Assembly (NCBI GenBank): GCA_039619475.1
Contig: CM077115.1
Coordinates: 143,415,774 to 143,479,773, forward strand
Origin: Icerya purchasi
Lineage: Eukaryota; Arthropoda; Insecta; Hemiptera; Monophlebidae
DNA length: 64,000 nucleotides
Reading direction: 5' to 3'
Positions 23,645-35,109 of this stretch are shown in pieces; the first letter of the stretch is position 1; every line of letters starts with the position of its first letter. The position numbers and the translations under genes were made by a program. The notes below the pieces were generated by a model. It was not told where the DNA came from, did not search any database, and was given only the letters and a program-made list of their open reading frames with translations.

Positions 23645-23745
23645 CTGCAGTTGGAAAAGCCTTGGTACAAAATAAACTTCATCGCTATCCTGCACAGCAA
23701 AAGCATCATCAGATAGTGACGGTAACTCATCATTCCCAAATAAAT
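23645..23745 (-). CDS. GK5: GK5-like kinase, EVYFVP exon
   Basis: 101 nt, phase 1 in and phase 0 out. Reads NLFGNDELPSLSDDAFAV and then QDSDEVYFVPRLFQLQ. It aligns with DLF......SLEDSEGVCFVPSFSGLQ. The FVP core is kept, but the following S-F-S-G-L of the family is R-L-F-Q-L. Acceptor GATAG, donor GTAATT directly after CTGCAG. Too short to stand out as an ORF; found by frame and motif. Confidence 0.82.
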
Positions 23746-23839
23746 CTATCGCCGTATACAAATATAATCAATCCGTATGAATTATACATGCAGTTATATA
23801 TTATAATATTGATATTTTAAGTACATTCGTACTAAACAC

Positions 23840-23852
23840 ACACATATACATA

Positions 23853-23895
<43 letters not shown>

Positions 23896-24016
23896 TTATA
23901 TGAAAGCAAAATTGGCCAGCACCGGCTTTTATAATTATTAAAACTTACATAATAAAGTAAAAGGATGGAAATATAATAGCGAATTTCGTTAATCCAACAT
24001 TTTTAACACAACGTTC
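23840..24016 (-). repeat. Partial second copy of the 6.9-kb foldback centre
   Basis: From the (TA)n tract at 23848, GAAAGCAAAATTGGCCAGCA (about 23904) through AATCCAACATTTTTAACACA is the reverse complement of 6861-6990. Both copies abut a (TA)n microsatellite. The foldback arms are absent here, so the central segment moves or persists independently of the arms. Confidence 0.8.
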
Positions 24017-24019
24017 TAA

Positions 24020-25240
24020 TTAGAACAACGAAAAGAAATAGTCAAGTGAAATGTGAATAACCATTTTTGAAATCTAATTATATTAAATTTTCATTTTTAC
24101 CTGGTAGTTTAGGAACACGACAAATACGAGCAGTTGTTATGTATATGTACGTTCGCCGCACCGGATTGATATCTTCCATTACACTAATTTTATTTACACA
24201 TACCACAGACTACCGCGGATAAATGAAAACCACACTCAGAAAATACTTAAATCAGTATTAAAATATTGCACCGTTCGTCAACATTGTTCCTTTAAGTATA
24301 GAAAATGCTTTTCTATCGACCAAATGTCGGCTTAAATCGAATTTTCAAAATTGTCAGTTCAAGCAGCCTTTGAACTATATACGGTATTCGGGTCACTCTG
24401 TTCAGACTTCAAAAGAGTGAGATTTTTTGCGTTCTTATCGGTACAAATAAAATTATACATGTATTACACAGTGCGCCATATTCAACTAGAGTGCGACTTG
24501 CTACAAATCTGTTTTCGAAATCGGTAAGTTCCATTTTTCTCGGTACTCTTGAATCTGCGTACGGAAATTTTAAGAAATTCGCACGATAAAATCGAAAGAA
24601 ATTGCTGAAAAGAAGCTAGAAATGTTATTCTTAGAGACGAAAGACAACCATGATGAATGGATTAAACCCTCTGCGAAAAAATAAAAAGGTAGATTTCATA
24701 CGGATAAAAATTGCTAATTAAAGAAGTAGCCTTAATAACTTTCTTCATTTACGGAGAAATATGGCTGTGTTATAAAATGTTTAAAATACTGATAGTAATT
24801 TTTTCCACGTTTCAGTGAATTTAATACGCAAAATCACAATAATTTGACCACCGTAGCAGATATACACGGGAAAACAATAGTCGAAGATTTCGGATCGTTT
24901 CGCTAAATAGAATCCGGATTAGAATTCTTCGATAAAAAAAAAACAAACAGTTCTTCGTTAAGGTAATATCGAATTTTTTTACTTCATTTAAACAAATAAG
25001 CAAAGATTATTTCGGTGTTCTCATCTAATCGCGGTGCAGCTGTATAGCGGTAAACTTCAGTTAGTTCCTTTTTTTAGAACTAACAGTTCAATGCCAATCT
25101 ATCATTTTATTAAAAAAAAAAAACAAAAAACTATTCGTATCGTATCGTCGCATGCACGAAATCGATAAAAAAGTTCCATTTTCACGAGCACATAAACACT
25201 TTTAAGGTTATTCGAATTTTAGACTTACTCCTTCCTCTGG
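24020..25240. other. GK5 intron DNA without recognised element
   Basis: No coding or repeat signal recognised. Confidence 0.4.
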
Positions 25241-25291
25241 CCTACTCTACTTTATACGATATTTTAAAAAGAAAATAAATCATGCACAAAC

Positions 25292-25396
25292 TTGCAGATT
25301 GAGCCCATTCGATTGCGAAACCAACGTCGCAGCAACCTCCTTCCATGACGTATATTACTTCATCGTCAGTTACCCAACCAACAAGCGGATATAACC
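25292..25396 (-). CDS. GK5: GK5-like kinase, YPLVGW exon
   Basis: 105 nt, phase 1 in and phase 1 out. Reads GLYPLVGWVTDDEVIYVMEG and ends in a segment reading DVGFAIEWAQSA. It aligns with FYPLIGW...EVVCLAE...DTGTAIKWAQ in vertebrate GK5. The acceptor GATAG precedes GGTTAT; the donor is GTTTGT, weaker than the others. The usual E-S-N-A-G-D stretch reads E-G-G-C-C-D here. Confidence 0.9.
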
Positions 25397-25499
25397 CTAT
25401 CATCGGGAAAGAAACATCGAAATTATTTCTCCGCAATCGGTCTATTCAAAAATAATAGTAGGTACTTATTAACGAGACGGTCAGATTTTTAATATTCAC

Positions 25500-25626
25500 C
25501 GGCTGGTTTCATTCGGAGCGATGAACCGATGTTTATGTCAAGGAAGCCGCCCGTTCCGATTGTTATCTTCGTACTAGTAACTTCAAAGCAGCCACAGCCA
25601 TATAAGGAAGCCATTTGGTCGGCCAT
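25500..25626 (-). CDS. GK5: GK5-like kinase, exon with catalytic ADQ and phosphate-2 motif
   Basis: 127 nt, phase 0 in and phase 1 out. Reads MADQMASLYGCGCFEVT, then KITIGTGGFLDINIGSS. The D of ADQ aligns with the catalytic-base aspartate of FGGY kinases, usually DQQ and here DQM. IGTGGFLDIN is the phosphate-2 loop. Acceptor TACAG before ATGGCC; donor GTGAAT. It is separated from the next exon by only about 100 bp, the one short intron seen in this gene. Confidence 0.92.
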
Positions 25627-26213
25627 CTGTATATTTATAAAACGTTTAAAATGACATTACTCGATATCGCACGTACAAACAAAATAAAAAAATCTTCCAT
25701 CTCGAAAAAAGTTTCTCGTAACACATCACGCGTGATATGTCCGAGTTCACGATCATTTCAAAATTATTAAACATTCCTTAGTTTTTCTATTTTTTTTTTT
25801 TTATTTTTGAAGACTTAACACCTTAATAGACCACACACTATCTTTATTAGTTATAGTCTACGTGTATAAGCTAACTATAATTTATTTATGAGATTCCGGG
25901 ATCTGAGGAATTGTAACAGATTGTGTATATTCCGACTGTTTAACTTCTCTTGTACTCGTAAATACTCTGAATCGCTGCACTTTACGAAAATGTTAACACT
26001 ACCTTGCATGACCCCATTTTTACTTTTTATCACGCTACAAAGAACTGTAAAAAAAAGGGGTAGATACGAGTCGGTTCTTATTTGAAAACAGCTTCGTGTT
26101 TTAATTCGCTACAAAACCATCCCTTTTTTTACTTATATAGCATGTTACTTGTTCGGTTATTATTCAATGAGGTCATTTAATCCCTTAAACCTGTAATATT
26201 AAATACAAACAAG

Positions 26214-26640
26214 GTCAGTCAAGCATGATGTTTCATACGCTCAACGTTATTATTCCCCGGATATGAAGTTCATAGTATATCTATATTTACATAATACTAA
26301 ATCCGAAGCAAAGAACGCTGATTTTTTGCTTTGCAGAGAACGGGAGACGCGTCATTTTTCGAGGATCAGAGTCTGTCTTTGCCCTCTGTTCCGCTGTTCT
26401 TGGGCCAATCTCCATGTTGACGAACCCATTAAAAAAACAAAATTTCGCGCTTTATCGAACTTTTGCAAATTTCGAAATTTTCGTTAAGAAAATTAAATAC
26501 GGTTTCGTTCTTGAAAAATAGCAATCTCTTTCCACCGGATATATCACATGCCCGGGGAGGCGGGAATATTTTTTCAAAACTTTCGAGCTTTCAACGCCCT
26601 CCCGACGGGGCTAAATTTAAGTTTCTTAATTTCGGTTCAT
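26214..26640 (+). repeat. Dispersed repeat, copy with nested LINE tail
   Basis: Homologous to 11384-11640 at both ends (GTCAAGCATGATGTTTCATA; AACTTTCGAGCTTTCAACGC). The middle is interrupted by a LINE 3' terminus at about 26330-26440. Confidence 0.7.
26330..26440 (+). mobile_element. Short LINE 3' tail nested in a dispersed repeat
   Basis: Ends TTGGGCCAATCTCCATGTTG, ACGAACCCATTAAAAAAACA, the terminus of the same LINE family as at 5513, 18131 and 34410. Extremely 5'-truncated, as expected for aborted target-primed reverse transcription. Confidence 0.65.
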
Positions 26641-26814
26641 TTATGTTGCGTTCAATTGTTTCTAAACTATCGGTGAGGAGATGGTTTATTTTAATTGTTT
26701 CGCATTTACCTTACGCACTTGTATAATTATTCTTATCGCTTCTTTTATCTCTGTTATCAATTCTAATAATCGTCGTCACTGTTTCGTTTAACTGTTATTT
26801 CAATTTAACTATAT

Positions 26815-27013
26815 TATGCCTGACACGTCTGTTGAAGAAGATAAACCTCCACTCAATTCTCGTTCAGCCGTTAAAAGCGCAATTAATGGCACAAAATCAT
26901 CAAATAAAAATAAATCTCTTCATAACCTTCTCCTTCTTCAGTTAATACTTTATCTTCTGTTTCTAATAATAACGTTTCTGTAGAAATTAATGATAACATA
27001 ACCAATACATGGA

Positions 27014-27046
<33 letters not shown>

Positions 27047-28310
27047 ATCTGCACAAACTAACCTGCCTAATTTAAACAATCCCGACAATGTAAACGAATC
27101 GAATACCACTTTTCCCAATAATTATGAAGGGCAAATTGTCATACTAGTCGAAAGCATACAAAATACGAAAGTATTGCCTAATTTTCATCCTATGTCGATT
27201 GTTTTACAAAAAGGTTATTGGACTTTGTTCGATTATTGAACTAAGGAAAAATGTAAGCAAATTAAATTTTACATCTACCAGAGAAGCCAATCAATTTTTA
27301 TTTGCTGATAAAATACATAAAGAGCTTAAAGTTCGAGCATTTATCCCTCAATCTCCACTTTTTCGCTTCGGTATAATCTTCTGACTTATTTATCGACGAA
27401 CTCTTGTTAAATTGTTCATCCGAGATACCGATCTCCAGTATTCAAAAAGAATGTGCAAAAGCGTACCACCTCAGATAACACCTTCATTCCTATTCCCGCT
27501 GTCGAAATTAAATTTCTGGGCACTGTTTTTCCTTCTTTTATTTATTTTTACGATTCTAATCGTATAAAAGTTGAACTAATGATCCGAAAAAACTATGTCG
27601 TAACTACCTTCGTTTCGATCATTTTTGTTCTCGTAGTAAAACTGTTTACTCTTTATGCGCTGGTAGTCATGCCCCTTCGGAGTGCACTATTATCCAGCAA
27701 AACGATACGGTCTGTTACCATTGTGTTCTTTGTAGCAGAAACCATTCTGCGTTAAATCCTAATTGTGAAGTCTACGAAATGTTTCCTTTTCCGAAGCAAA
27801 AGAAATCAGCCAAGGTAAACTAGTTTCTTTTGCATTTACTTTTGCCGACATGTCTGATTCAGTCAATTTCTGCCCCCGTCCGAATTCATCGTCCACCACC
27901 ACAAAGAGGAAACGACAAAACTCCTCCAGCAGTCCTTCTTCCTCTTATACAATTCCAGTCGAAAAACATTTCTCCAATTCGAAAACTCAAAATCCCCTCA
28001 ACAGATATTATTCTAATCTATCCAATAGTGCTGCCAAAAAAGGATACCGTTTCGATGCTCCTAAGCTCTCCCCTCATTTCCTCTAACAATCTCTTCTGCC
28101 TCTAAAATCACGAATACCGAATCATCTGCACACGTTAATAACAACGTTTCCCTGGATAACTCTTCTGCTCTCTCTGCTCCAAATGTCCTAATACTTCTGC
28201 ACTTCTATCTGCTCTCAGCAATTTCCGACATCCCCAATTTAAAAGATAAAGTCTTAGCCATATGTCAAGTCTCACAATCTTTAACATAGCTAACCAGATA
28301 CGTTCTCCGA
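26815..28310 (+). pseudogene. LINE ORF1 (gag-like, zinc-knuckle) relic
   Basis: Starts MPDTSVEEDKPPLNSRSAVK at 26816. Near 27560-27780, in shifted frames, it reads RFDHFCSRSKTVYSLCAGSH, APSECT, then CYHCVLCSRNHSALNPNCEV. This is the usual run of CCHC-type knuckles (F.H....C..C.G.H....C, C..C...H.A....C) of LINE ORF1. A (TTA)n tract at 27012-27050 lies inside. The tail 27850-28090 is S/N-rich. Multiple frameshifts; no ORF2 follows. Confidence 0.65.
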
Positions 28311-28470
28311 CTTTAATTTTCCCATTTGTTTACTATTTTTCCTTCTTTAATTATTCCCTTTAAAATACACAACTTTATATTCTATTTTCATACTACTGAC
28401 TATAGTGTATAATTCCCCTCAGTCATAACACAATTGTCATAGGTTCTCTTTATTTTTTTTTGATTATAGC

Positions 28471-28800
28471 GCTTCGTCGACATTGCTTGTTACCTTTGAT
28501 TAGGTTATTTGATAGCATGCGACGGCCCACATGCAATGATTTATTTGAACAGTGGGAGCCTTTATCGTATATTTTCATTTCCCGCTTAGCGTTCCTCCGG
28601 TCTTACTTGTCTTCTTTAACTAGATTGGTTAATAGAATACGAGGGTGTCCAGTAGCAATAACTATTTCGATTAATGGGAGCTTTTATTATCCTTCCATCA
28701 TTATTTTAATTCCTATTCTTATTCCTGCTTTACCAAAGCGTATCGTCGGCGTTGCTTGCTGCATTTAACCAGGTTAGTTAATAGCACGCGACAAAATCTT
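28471..28800 (+). repeat. Degenerate tandem repeat, three units
   Basis: Units beginning near 28485, 28605 and 28754 share (A/G)CTTG(T/C)..(C/T)TTTAAC(T/C)AG.TT.GTTAATAG.A..CGA. Spacing is 120 and 149 bp. Diverged; could be part of a LINE untranslated region. Confidence 0.55.
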
Positions 28801-28829
28801 ATCAGCCCACCATGATTTTCTACCCGTTG

Positions 28830-29840
28830 AATTTCGCACATAGAAATAAACTTTGCCGTATTTGGAACATATTCTCTAATTTATTAAGTGGAGGAAAAAG
28901 TATTGGGCCTTTTTTATGTTACAAATTGAAACCGAATTTTTTCACATCAAGAAAAAGCAATTTTTTGTTAAAAGCCGAGTATTGCTCATTTTTTTCGACC
29001 ACTTTTTACTATTTTTCTGCTGGAACCATGAGTTCCTTGTTATAGAATTTCGGAGGTTTATGGGTGCAATGTCAATAATACGGTGGATGCATTAAAACTG
29101 TTCCGCCATGATCCCTCAATTTTTACCGGAGTGATCAAAAACGTGTGTGGCTTAGCATTGTCATGCTAAAAAACAATACCTTTCCGGGTGGCCTTTTTGT
29201 CAATTTCTCGCTCTTCAGCCGCATCAATTTCTAAGAATATAATGAATAATACCCTTCTGTAATCACGCCAAACACGCAATAAAACTTTCCTCAGCGTCAA
29301 TCCTGGTTTAGACATCATTTGCGGGACCCCTTAAGACATTATTGTTGTAAGTGATCCACTTTTCATCACCTGTCACAATACCTTTCAAAACTGGTACAAT
29401 TCGATTCGTAGTTCATTAAATTGTTTTCCGTTCAGCTGATGAAAACATCCGGCTTCTTTTTGTAACCTGTTTTATATCAAAATGATTCAAAACGATTTTT
29501 CTGGTCAATTCTCAGTTTCTCAGCGATGTCTGGCTGCGGTTATATGACGGTCTTTTCAATCATATTCTTAATTTTATTGACTTTTCGGGTGATAGGCCAA
29601 CCAGAGCGAGGAGCATCCCTCACATATAAATTTTCAGAACAAAAGCGAGATGGTTCATCTCTTGGCAGTTGTTTTCAGAATCCAATTCATTTCGCGTGCA
29701 CCTGTGCCGCATTCTTCGTTTTATTGTAGCAAACCTGTAAAATATGGCGAATTTATTCCGAAATTTCACTCATCTTTGCTTCATAATAAATTTTAACGCA
29801 CCAATCACATCAAAAGTTTCATTGATGGTCAGCTGACTTT
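28830..29840 (-). pseudogene. Mariner-like transposase relic
   Basis: Minus-strand blocks in order from high to low coordinate: RSGWPIT (29590 region), the WITYNNNVLRGP block near 29360 (DEKWITYNN of mariners), RIDAEESFIACLA and LQKGIIHYIL near 29250-29310, PPGKVLFFSMTMLSHTR near 29150-29200 (replacing VFHQDNARPHT), and KLRDHGGTVLMHPPYY near 29080-29130. It covers nearly the whole transposase of about 345 residues. The catalytic QDN is lost and stops are many. Confidence 0.8.
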
Positions 29841-29899
29841 CCACCTGTCAAACAAAAAAAGAAAAAAAGAAATCCCAAATTAAACTAACCGTTTCAGAA

Positions 29900-30600
29900 T
29901 TATAACACTCCTAATTTTAAAAAACTAGCAAAAAAGGCTCGAAATTTTTTCCTCAACCTAATATTTTTTTCGCTAGATTTCCTGTATAAATTCGAACTGC
30001 TTTTATGCTTACGGCACAATTTCTGCACTTTACAAGGATACGTAAGAACCAAATTTAAAGAATGAACACTGCAATACACGTATTACTGGGGATACTTTTC
30101 TCCCGCTGATGCTTGTACACCCTTAAAATTTGCACTAATTAGCATCATCATACCCTCGATGAACAATGCGTGTACCATGTATGCCCAGTGTTTTTAATAT
30201 TTCTAATACCACCGGTTTAACAATTAAAATAAATAAAACATTGTCAAGTTCCTCAATGTTAAAATTAATTATGGTTCCGTTGATTTCGGTTGAATAGTAA
30301 GAAAAAAAATAGTAACTATAAAATTAATATACTTTAAAATTTTTAAAATAATTTTAAATTAGACGTCTAGTGCCCCACAACGAGGATATGAAGTACCAAA
30401 ATATCTAAGTAAAACAATTGCTTGCATTTCACGCAATTAGCGAAATGTTTAAAAAATTAAATTTTAATAAAATCTAACGAATTAAATTTCACTAATTGCT
30501 CTTTTGTCCTGATATTTTTCTAATTTATGACATATTGCCGTAGAAGAGTTTTTTTTTTTTTTTTTTTAAATATAAAATAATAATATTATTTCATATATAT
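29900..30600. other. GK5 intron DNA without recognised element
   Basis: AT-rich, with a T17 tract near 30550; nothing recognised. Confidence 0.4.
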
Positions 30601-30609
30601 TATCTTTTG

Positions 30610-31370
30610 GGCGCGCCAGCGGCTTTGACCCAGCAACTACAGAAATCATGGAAAGGGTTAAATAGAGAAACGATTAGAAATAGAGCTTAGGAAAGATTGT
30701 AGTACAGGGATTATATCTGGAGATGGAAAGGAAAGGACAAAGGAAGAACTATAAGGAGCAGGAAGGCCTAATGTTAAGATTTTAGATTACAAAACAGAGC
30801 GCTCAGAATCAAGGACAAGGTATTCAAAAAAGATGTGGTTTACATCACATATGGAAGGAGAGATGGAACTATAAAGGGGGCAATCGGGAGAGGAGGACAG
30901 GGAGAAACGAAAACGTGAAGAGTGTAGAGAAGGGAGTGATTAAAACGCAGTCTGATTAAGGAAACGATCGCGGAGCTTTGATAAGAAGAAGCGTATTGAA
31001 ACCACGGCTGAGCTGAATTTGAAGATAATGAGAGGCGGGATTAGAAAATAAAGAAGGATAGATGTCCGACCATAGTCGGGAATGATGAGGATGCCGAGGT
31101 AGGAAAATTACAGAGTAAAGGGCCATCGCGGGCGGTCGAACGGGCTAAAATATCCGCTTTCTCGTTGCCTTCGATGCCAGAATGGCTACGAATCCACAAA
31201 AAAGGTCAATAGTAATGGAGCGGGATAAGAGTAGATTGGATATGAGAAAACGAATTAAGAGAATAATAGAATTGGAGGCATGAGAAGGAGGAGAAGAAAT
31301 AGCTTGATGAACACTTTTGGAATCGGAGACAATGAGACATTTACTGATCAGAAAAGTTCTCAAATTTAAA
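30610..31370 (-). pseudogene. LINE ORF2 3' fragment with RNase H
   Basis: 31145-31363 on the minus strand reads LIVSDSKSVHQAISSPPSHA and then the decayed helix up to SKATRKRIF. This is the D(S).S..AI.....N.I...I and (E)GNE.AD blocks of RNase H. Below it a decayed C-terminus runs to GCTGGGTCAAAGCCGCTGGC near 30610-30640, similar to the LINE terminus at 16110. Confidence 0.6.
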
Positions 31371-31379
31371 TTTGTGTTG

Positions 31380-33930
31380 TTTTTTTTGTTTTGTTTTTTT
31401 TAGAATAAACTTAACAATACAAGTATTTTAAAAAGTTATTAATATTTATTGCATTGTAGTGACGCGACCGAAAAAAAAAAAAAGATTTGGTGCTTTTTAT
31501 TTATTTATTTGATAAATAAACTTGAGCTCCGCGGTAGTCTGAAATAAAACTGATCTGATAAAAAAGTACAAAAAAAAAAAAAACGGAAAATTTTTGATTT
31601 TCTATTAGAACAAAGAAGACCAGTATGAAATGTTTTTTATCGGCAATCCTACAGGACACAATTTTAATAAAGTACTGTTCGCTGAAAGAGCTACCGTCAC
31701 TATTTTAACCTTCTGTTAAATTATAAATTGCGATTGCATAGAGATTTATAAAATTTTATCGATAATTAAAAGATGTACATATAAAAAGTTTAAAAATTTT
31801 AAGAAAATATACTGAACAGTTTACGCATTACAAAAAAATTAATTAATTACAATGTATCGCGAAACAAAAAAATATTGATTGCGCGAATATTTATAAAACA
31901 ACTTAGTTATTAAATGTGTTATTGTAAAAGATGAAAAAAAAAAAAAACAACTAAAAGTAAAAACAACTTAACGTACAGAAAAAAAAATATATTTTTCAGA
32001 AATATTTTTACATACTAAATTTTCAAGTAACCAGATTTATAATTCAACCGCGGCATGTAGTATATAGAAATTTTATTTTGGCTAGGCAATTACAATTTAT
32101 ATAATTTCGTGTTAATTCGATCGAATTTATATATAACTCTATACGTTAAAAATATGCACATTAGCCGAGTGTGTTTCCAGCTGCAGGGCGGAAAACACGT
32201 GTAAATTGTTTTTTATATTTCGTTTAATCATTCGGCGAGTTATCACCGGAAGCCTCTTCCGCGGTGCTGCTCGAATGGTTAAGGAATACGGAAATCAGTG
32301 TGTTCAATTTCCATGCGTCACCCCCAACGCGGACAACTGAGTTCGTACTAATACACGATAATTTTTAAAAGTAGATATTTTTCACAAACCGCAATTTCTT
32401 TTATAACAAATATAAAGGCTGGGAGAAACGCCTTTTAACGATGTATCCGAAAAAGCAATATAATGTATTAAATGTGCGCGTATGTTGGATATTAATGACT
32501 CTAATTCAAAATTCGAAATTATTACACCGTTAAGAGTAATCATTTATTCATCTCCACCTATTGGTTAATTAAGAGAGAACTGACGCGCACGTGCCGAGAT
32601 TTCATACGCGAGGACATATCGTTATTATAAAGAAGTATCGTACGGCTGCGAGAATATATTATCTCGATGAGATGATTCCAGTCGGTGGGCTGCTGTTCGT
32701 TAACAGCGGATAATACCGTGATGTCCAGGAATGATGGATAAACGTGTCTACGCCGGCGTACGTCTCACTCTGAAACGGTCTCTTTCTCGTTTCCAGCTAG
32801 CACAAATAGTCATGTGGAACCGAGTGGTGTTGTATAGCACGTTCAATCGGACGGTCATCGCAATAAGCGATAGTAGAATTAATTTTATAATTCCCGGCAA
32901 GACAAAAACGCGACAAGGGTAATATAATCGTATTTAATTTTGTTAATAATTAATTCCGAAATAATCAATGTGAAACCGTGTGTACAGTAAATGCAGGAAC
33001 ACTGAAAATGGTAAAGTAGGTGACGAACCTGTTTCGAATAAGAGCAGAAGGGAAAAATGGTCAGAAATAGTCTAGTCGTAAAGCACGGAACTCATTACAT
33101 AAACTATCAGGTGAAAACAATGTGTGTATAAATGCAATAGAAACCGGATTAGCGAAACAACAATTACAGAAAATGTAGATAAACATTTTAGTAAACTTCT
33201 TCGAGAAACCTGCAGAAACTCAAAAAAAAAAAAAACGAAAGAAAAATCCGAATATGCTGTTTCTTATAGCAGAAGCCGCGATAATAAATCTTAGGTCCGG
33301 AAAAGATCAAAGGTATCCAAAAAATTCTAAAAAATTGTTGATCTTTTCTAAACATTTAAACAAATCGATTTTTATATCGCAGACAATTAGTTCTTATTTT
33401 TGTTAGCGTTTTCTTTTTTTTCAATCAATTTATGCATTTGAGAAGTTAAAAAAAAAACTTGGAAAAAAAAATCGTTTCAAAATTGAACGAAAATGTTATT
33501 ATAAAGAAAAAAAATAATTTCGGAAAAAAATCGCCTATTTCTAATGTTTATTTTATAAAGATTATGAACTGTTATTCCAAGTATAGCCTGTATTATATAC
33601 CTCTATTTTTTGTCCAAATTTCATTGAAAAACAGTTAAGCCGTTTTTGAGAAAAAAATTATTTTCGGAATTTTTGTTTGTTTCAATATATTCAAAACCCA
33701 AAACAGAGAGAGGTCTGAAACTTGCAGGATCAACGTATCTTGTACCAATATACTCTCAAAAGATAATCCAGATATCCCTCTGGGGCTAATTCACTATGCT
33801 TATCGTCTTATGGTCTTTGATTTTTTTTTTTTCTCAGAAACTTATTAAACGGACCACCTGATGACACTTCAATTAACACATTAAAACATTTTCATTAACT
33901 GTCTTGAATAATATTGGATTCATTAGCTCG
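31380..33930. other. GK5 intron DNA without recognised gene
   Basis: AT-rich. A CpG-richer patch at 32160-32930 includes ACCGGAAG at 32246, but I can assign no exon. An open frame at 32731-32922 on the plus strand is unrecognised. Confidence 0.35.
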
Positions 33931-33939
33931 TTCTTCTAT

Positions 33940-34460
33940 TTCCAGTGGCAGATTTTTGGGCACATTTTCAGCTCATAATATTGCTCGATTCTCAGTTGCT
34001 CATTTCAAACTGTAGTTCAGTTCCTATTCTTCATTCTTTAATTCCGCTTCTGTTTACTTCTCTATTCAACCATCTCTCTTTCTCCTCATCAGTGATTCCT
34101 AGACTTCTCTTTATTTAACCGTCTTAGATTTAATCATAGTCACCATTTTCTCGGTTTTCATCCGCTCTACGCCATTTTGTCCTTTTCATTCCCCTTGTGA
34201 TGCTGATCATATTTCGTTTAAATGTTCCACCTTTTCTACCGATTAATGGTTTTTCTACTTTTCTCTACTAAAACTTGGTATCCCTACTGCTTATAATGTC
34301 GCTTATATTCTCTCATTTCCTTCCGCTTCTGTTGTTCCTGCACCACTTGAATTATTATTATCCTCTTTAAAATTTTAAGAGTGGAACTTTATTTTCTCCT
34401 CCTTTCCATTTCTTGGGCTAATGTCCCGTCGACGAACCTATTATAATAATAAAAAGAAAA
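33940..34460 (+). mobile_element. LINE 3' end fragment (TTGGGCCAAT-tail family)
   Basis: Pyrimidine-rich decayed tail. CATATTTCGTTTAAATGTTCC near 34208 parallels the IxFEC zinc-finger codons. It ends TTGGGCTAATGTCCCGTCGA, CGAACCTATTATAATAATAA, the same terminus as at 5513, 18131 and 26400. It lies directly downstream (plus strand) of GK5 exon 34787-35098. Confidence 0.55.
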
Positions 34461-34786
34461 GTAAAAACTGGGGGAAATTCGCAGATTGCCTGCGATATAT
34501 ATGTTAATGAAGACGTCATTCTTGTGCCACGGGTAATATATGAAAAAAAAAAAAAAAAATGAAAAACCGTTGTAAAATATATAAAATTTTTCTGATTACT
34601 CGTAAACTGCAAATTATCATTTCTTTTTTCTAGATAATGACGTAGTTAATTAAAATTTCCTATTCTGTAAGCACTACAGAAGAAACTGTAATCTAAGGAC
34701 TAGGGGATATCCCCAGAGTGAGGCCAAAGAATCCAGTTTATATTTATATAAGAAAAATAAAAAATTCAAAATATTTCATGACGCAC

Positions 34787-35098
34787 CACACAGGTTATGG
34801 GAATTGGTATTCCCCAAATTTCGGAAACTACCGAACCGAAATGAAATCCCGCACTTTGACAAACCGATGGCAATATTTCGGCACGCACTCCGACCCAAGA
34901 TAGAAACTGAGCCCATTTCATATTGAACGGATCAAACATGCCAGTCCCGCTGGCACAGGAATAGTCGGTTAAATAAGTTTTTCCACCAGTTAGCCGATAT
35001 AGTAACCAAGTGTCAATTGTACCAAACATTAATTCGTTTTTATCCGCAGTCTTCAGCGCAGGACAATTTTTTAACATCCACAATAATCTCAAAGTGAC
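34787..35098 (-). CDS. GK5: GK5-like kinase, exon with FGTIDTWLLY motif
   Basis: 312 nt, phase 0 at both ends (104 codons). Begins VTLRLLWMLKNCP, passes through FGTIDTWLLYRLTGGKTYLT and GMFDPF, and ends WGIPIPITCV. These correspond to TSLRLVWILQN, FGTIDTWLLYKLT, TGLFDPY and GVPIPIVAL of vertebrate GK5. The acceptor is TTGTAG before GTCACT. The donor GTGCGT follows GTG, and joining to the next resolved exon gives ITCV-MADQ with no length change against the family. This is the most strongly conserved exon in the window. Confidence 0.93.
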
Positions 35099-35109
35099 CT
35101 ACAAGATAA

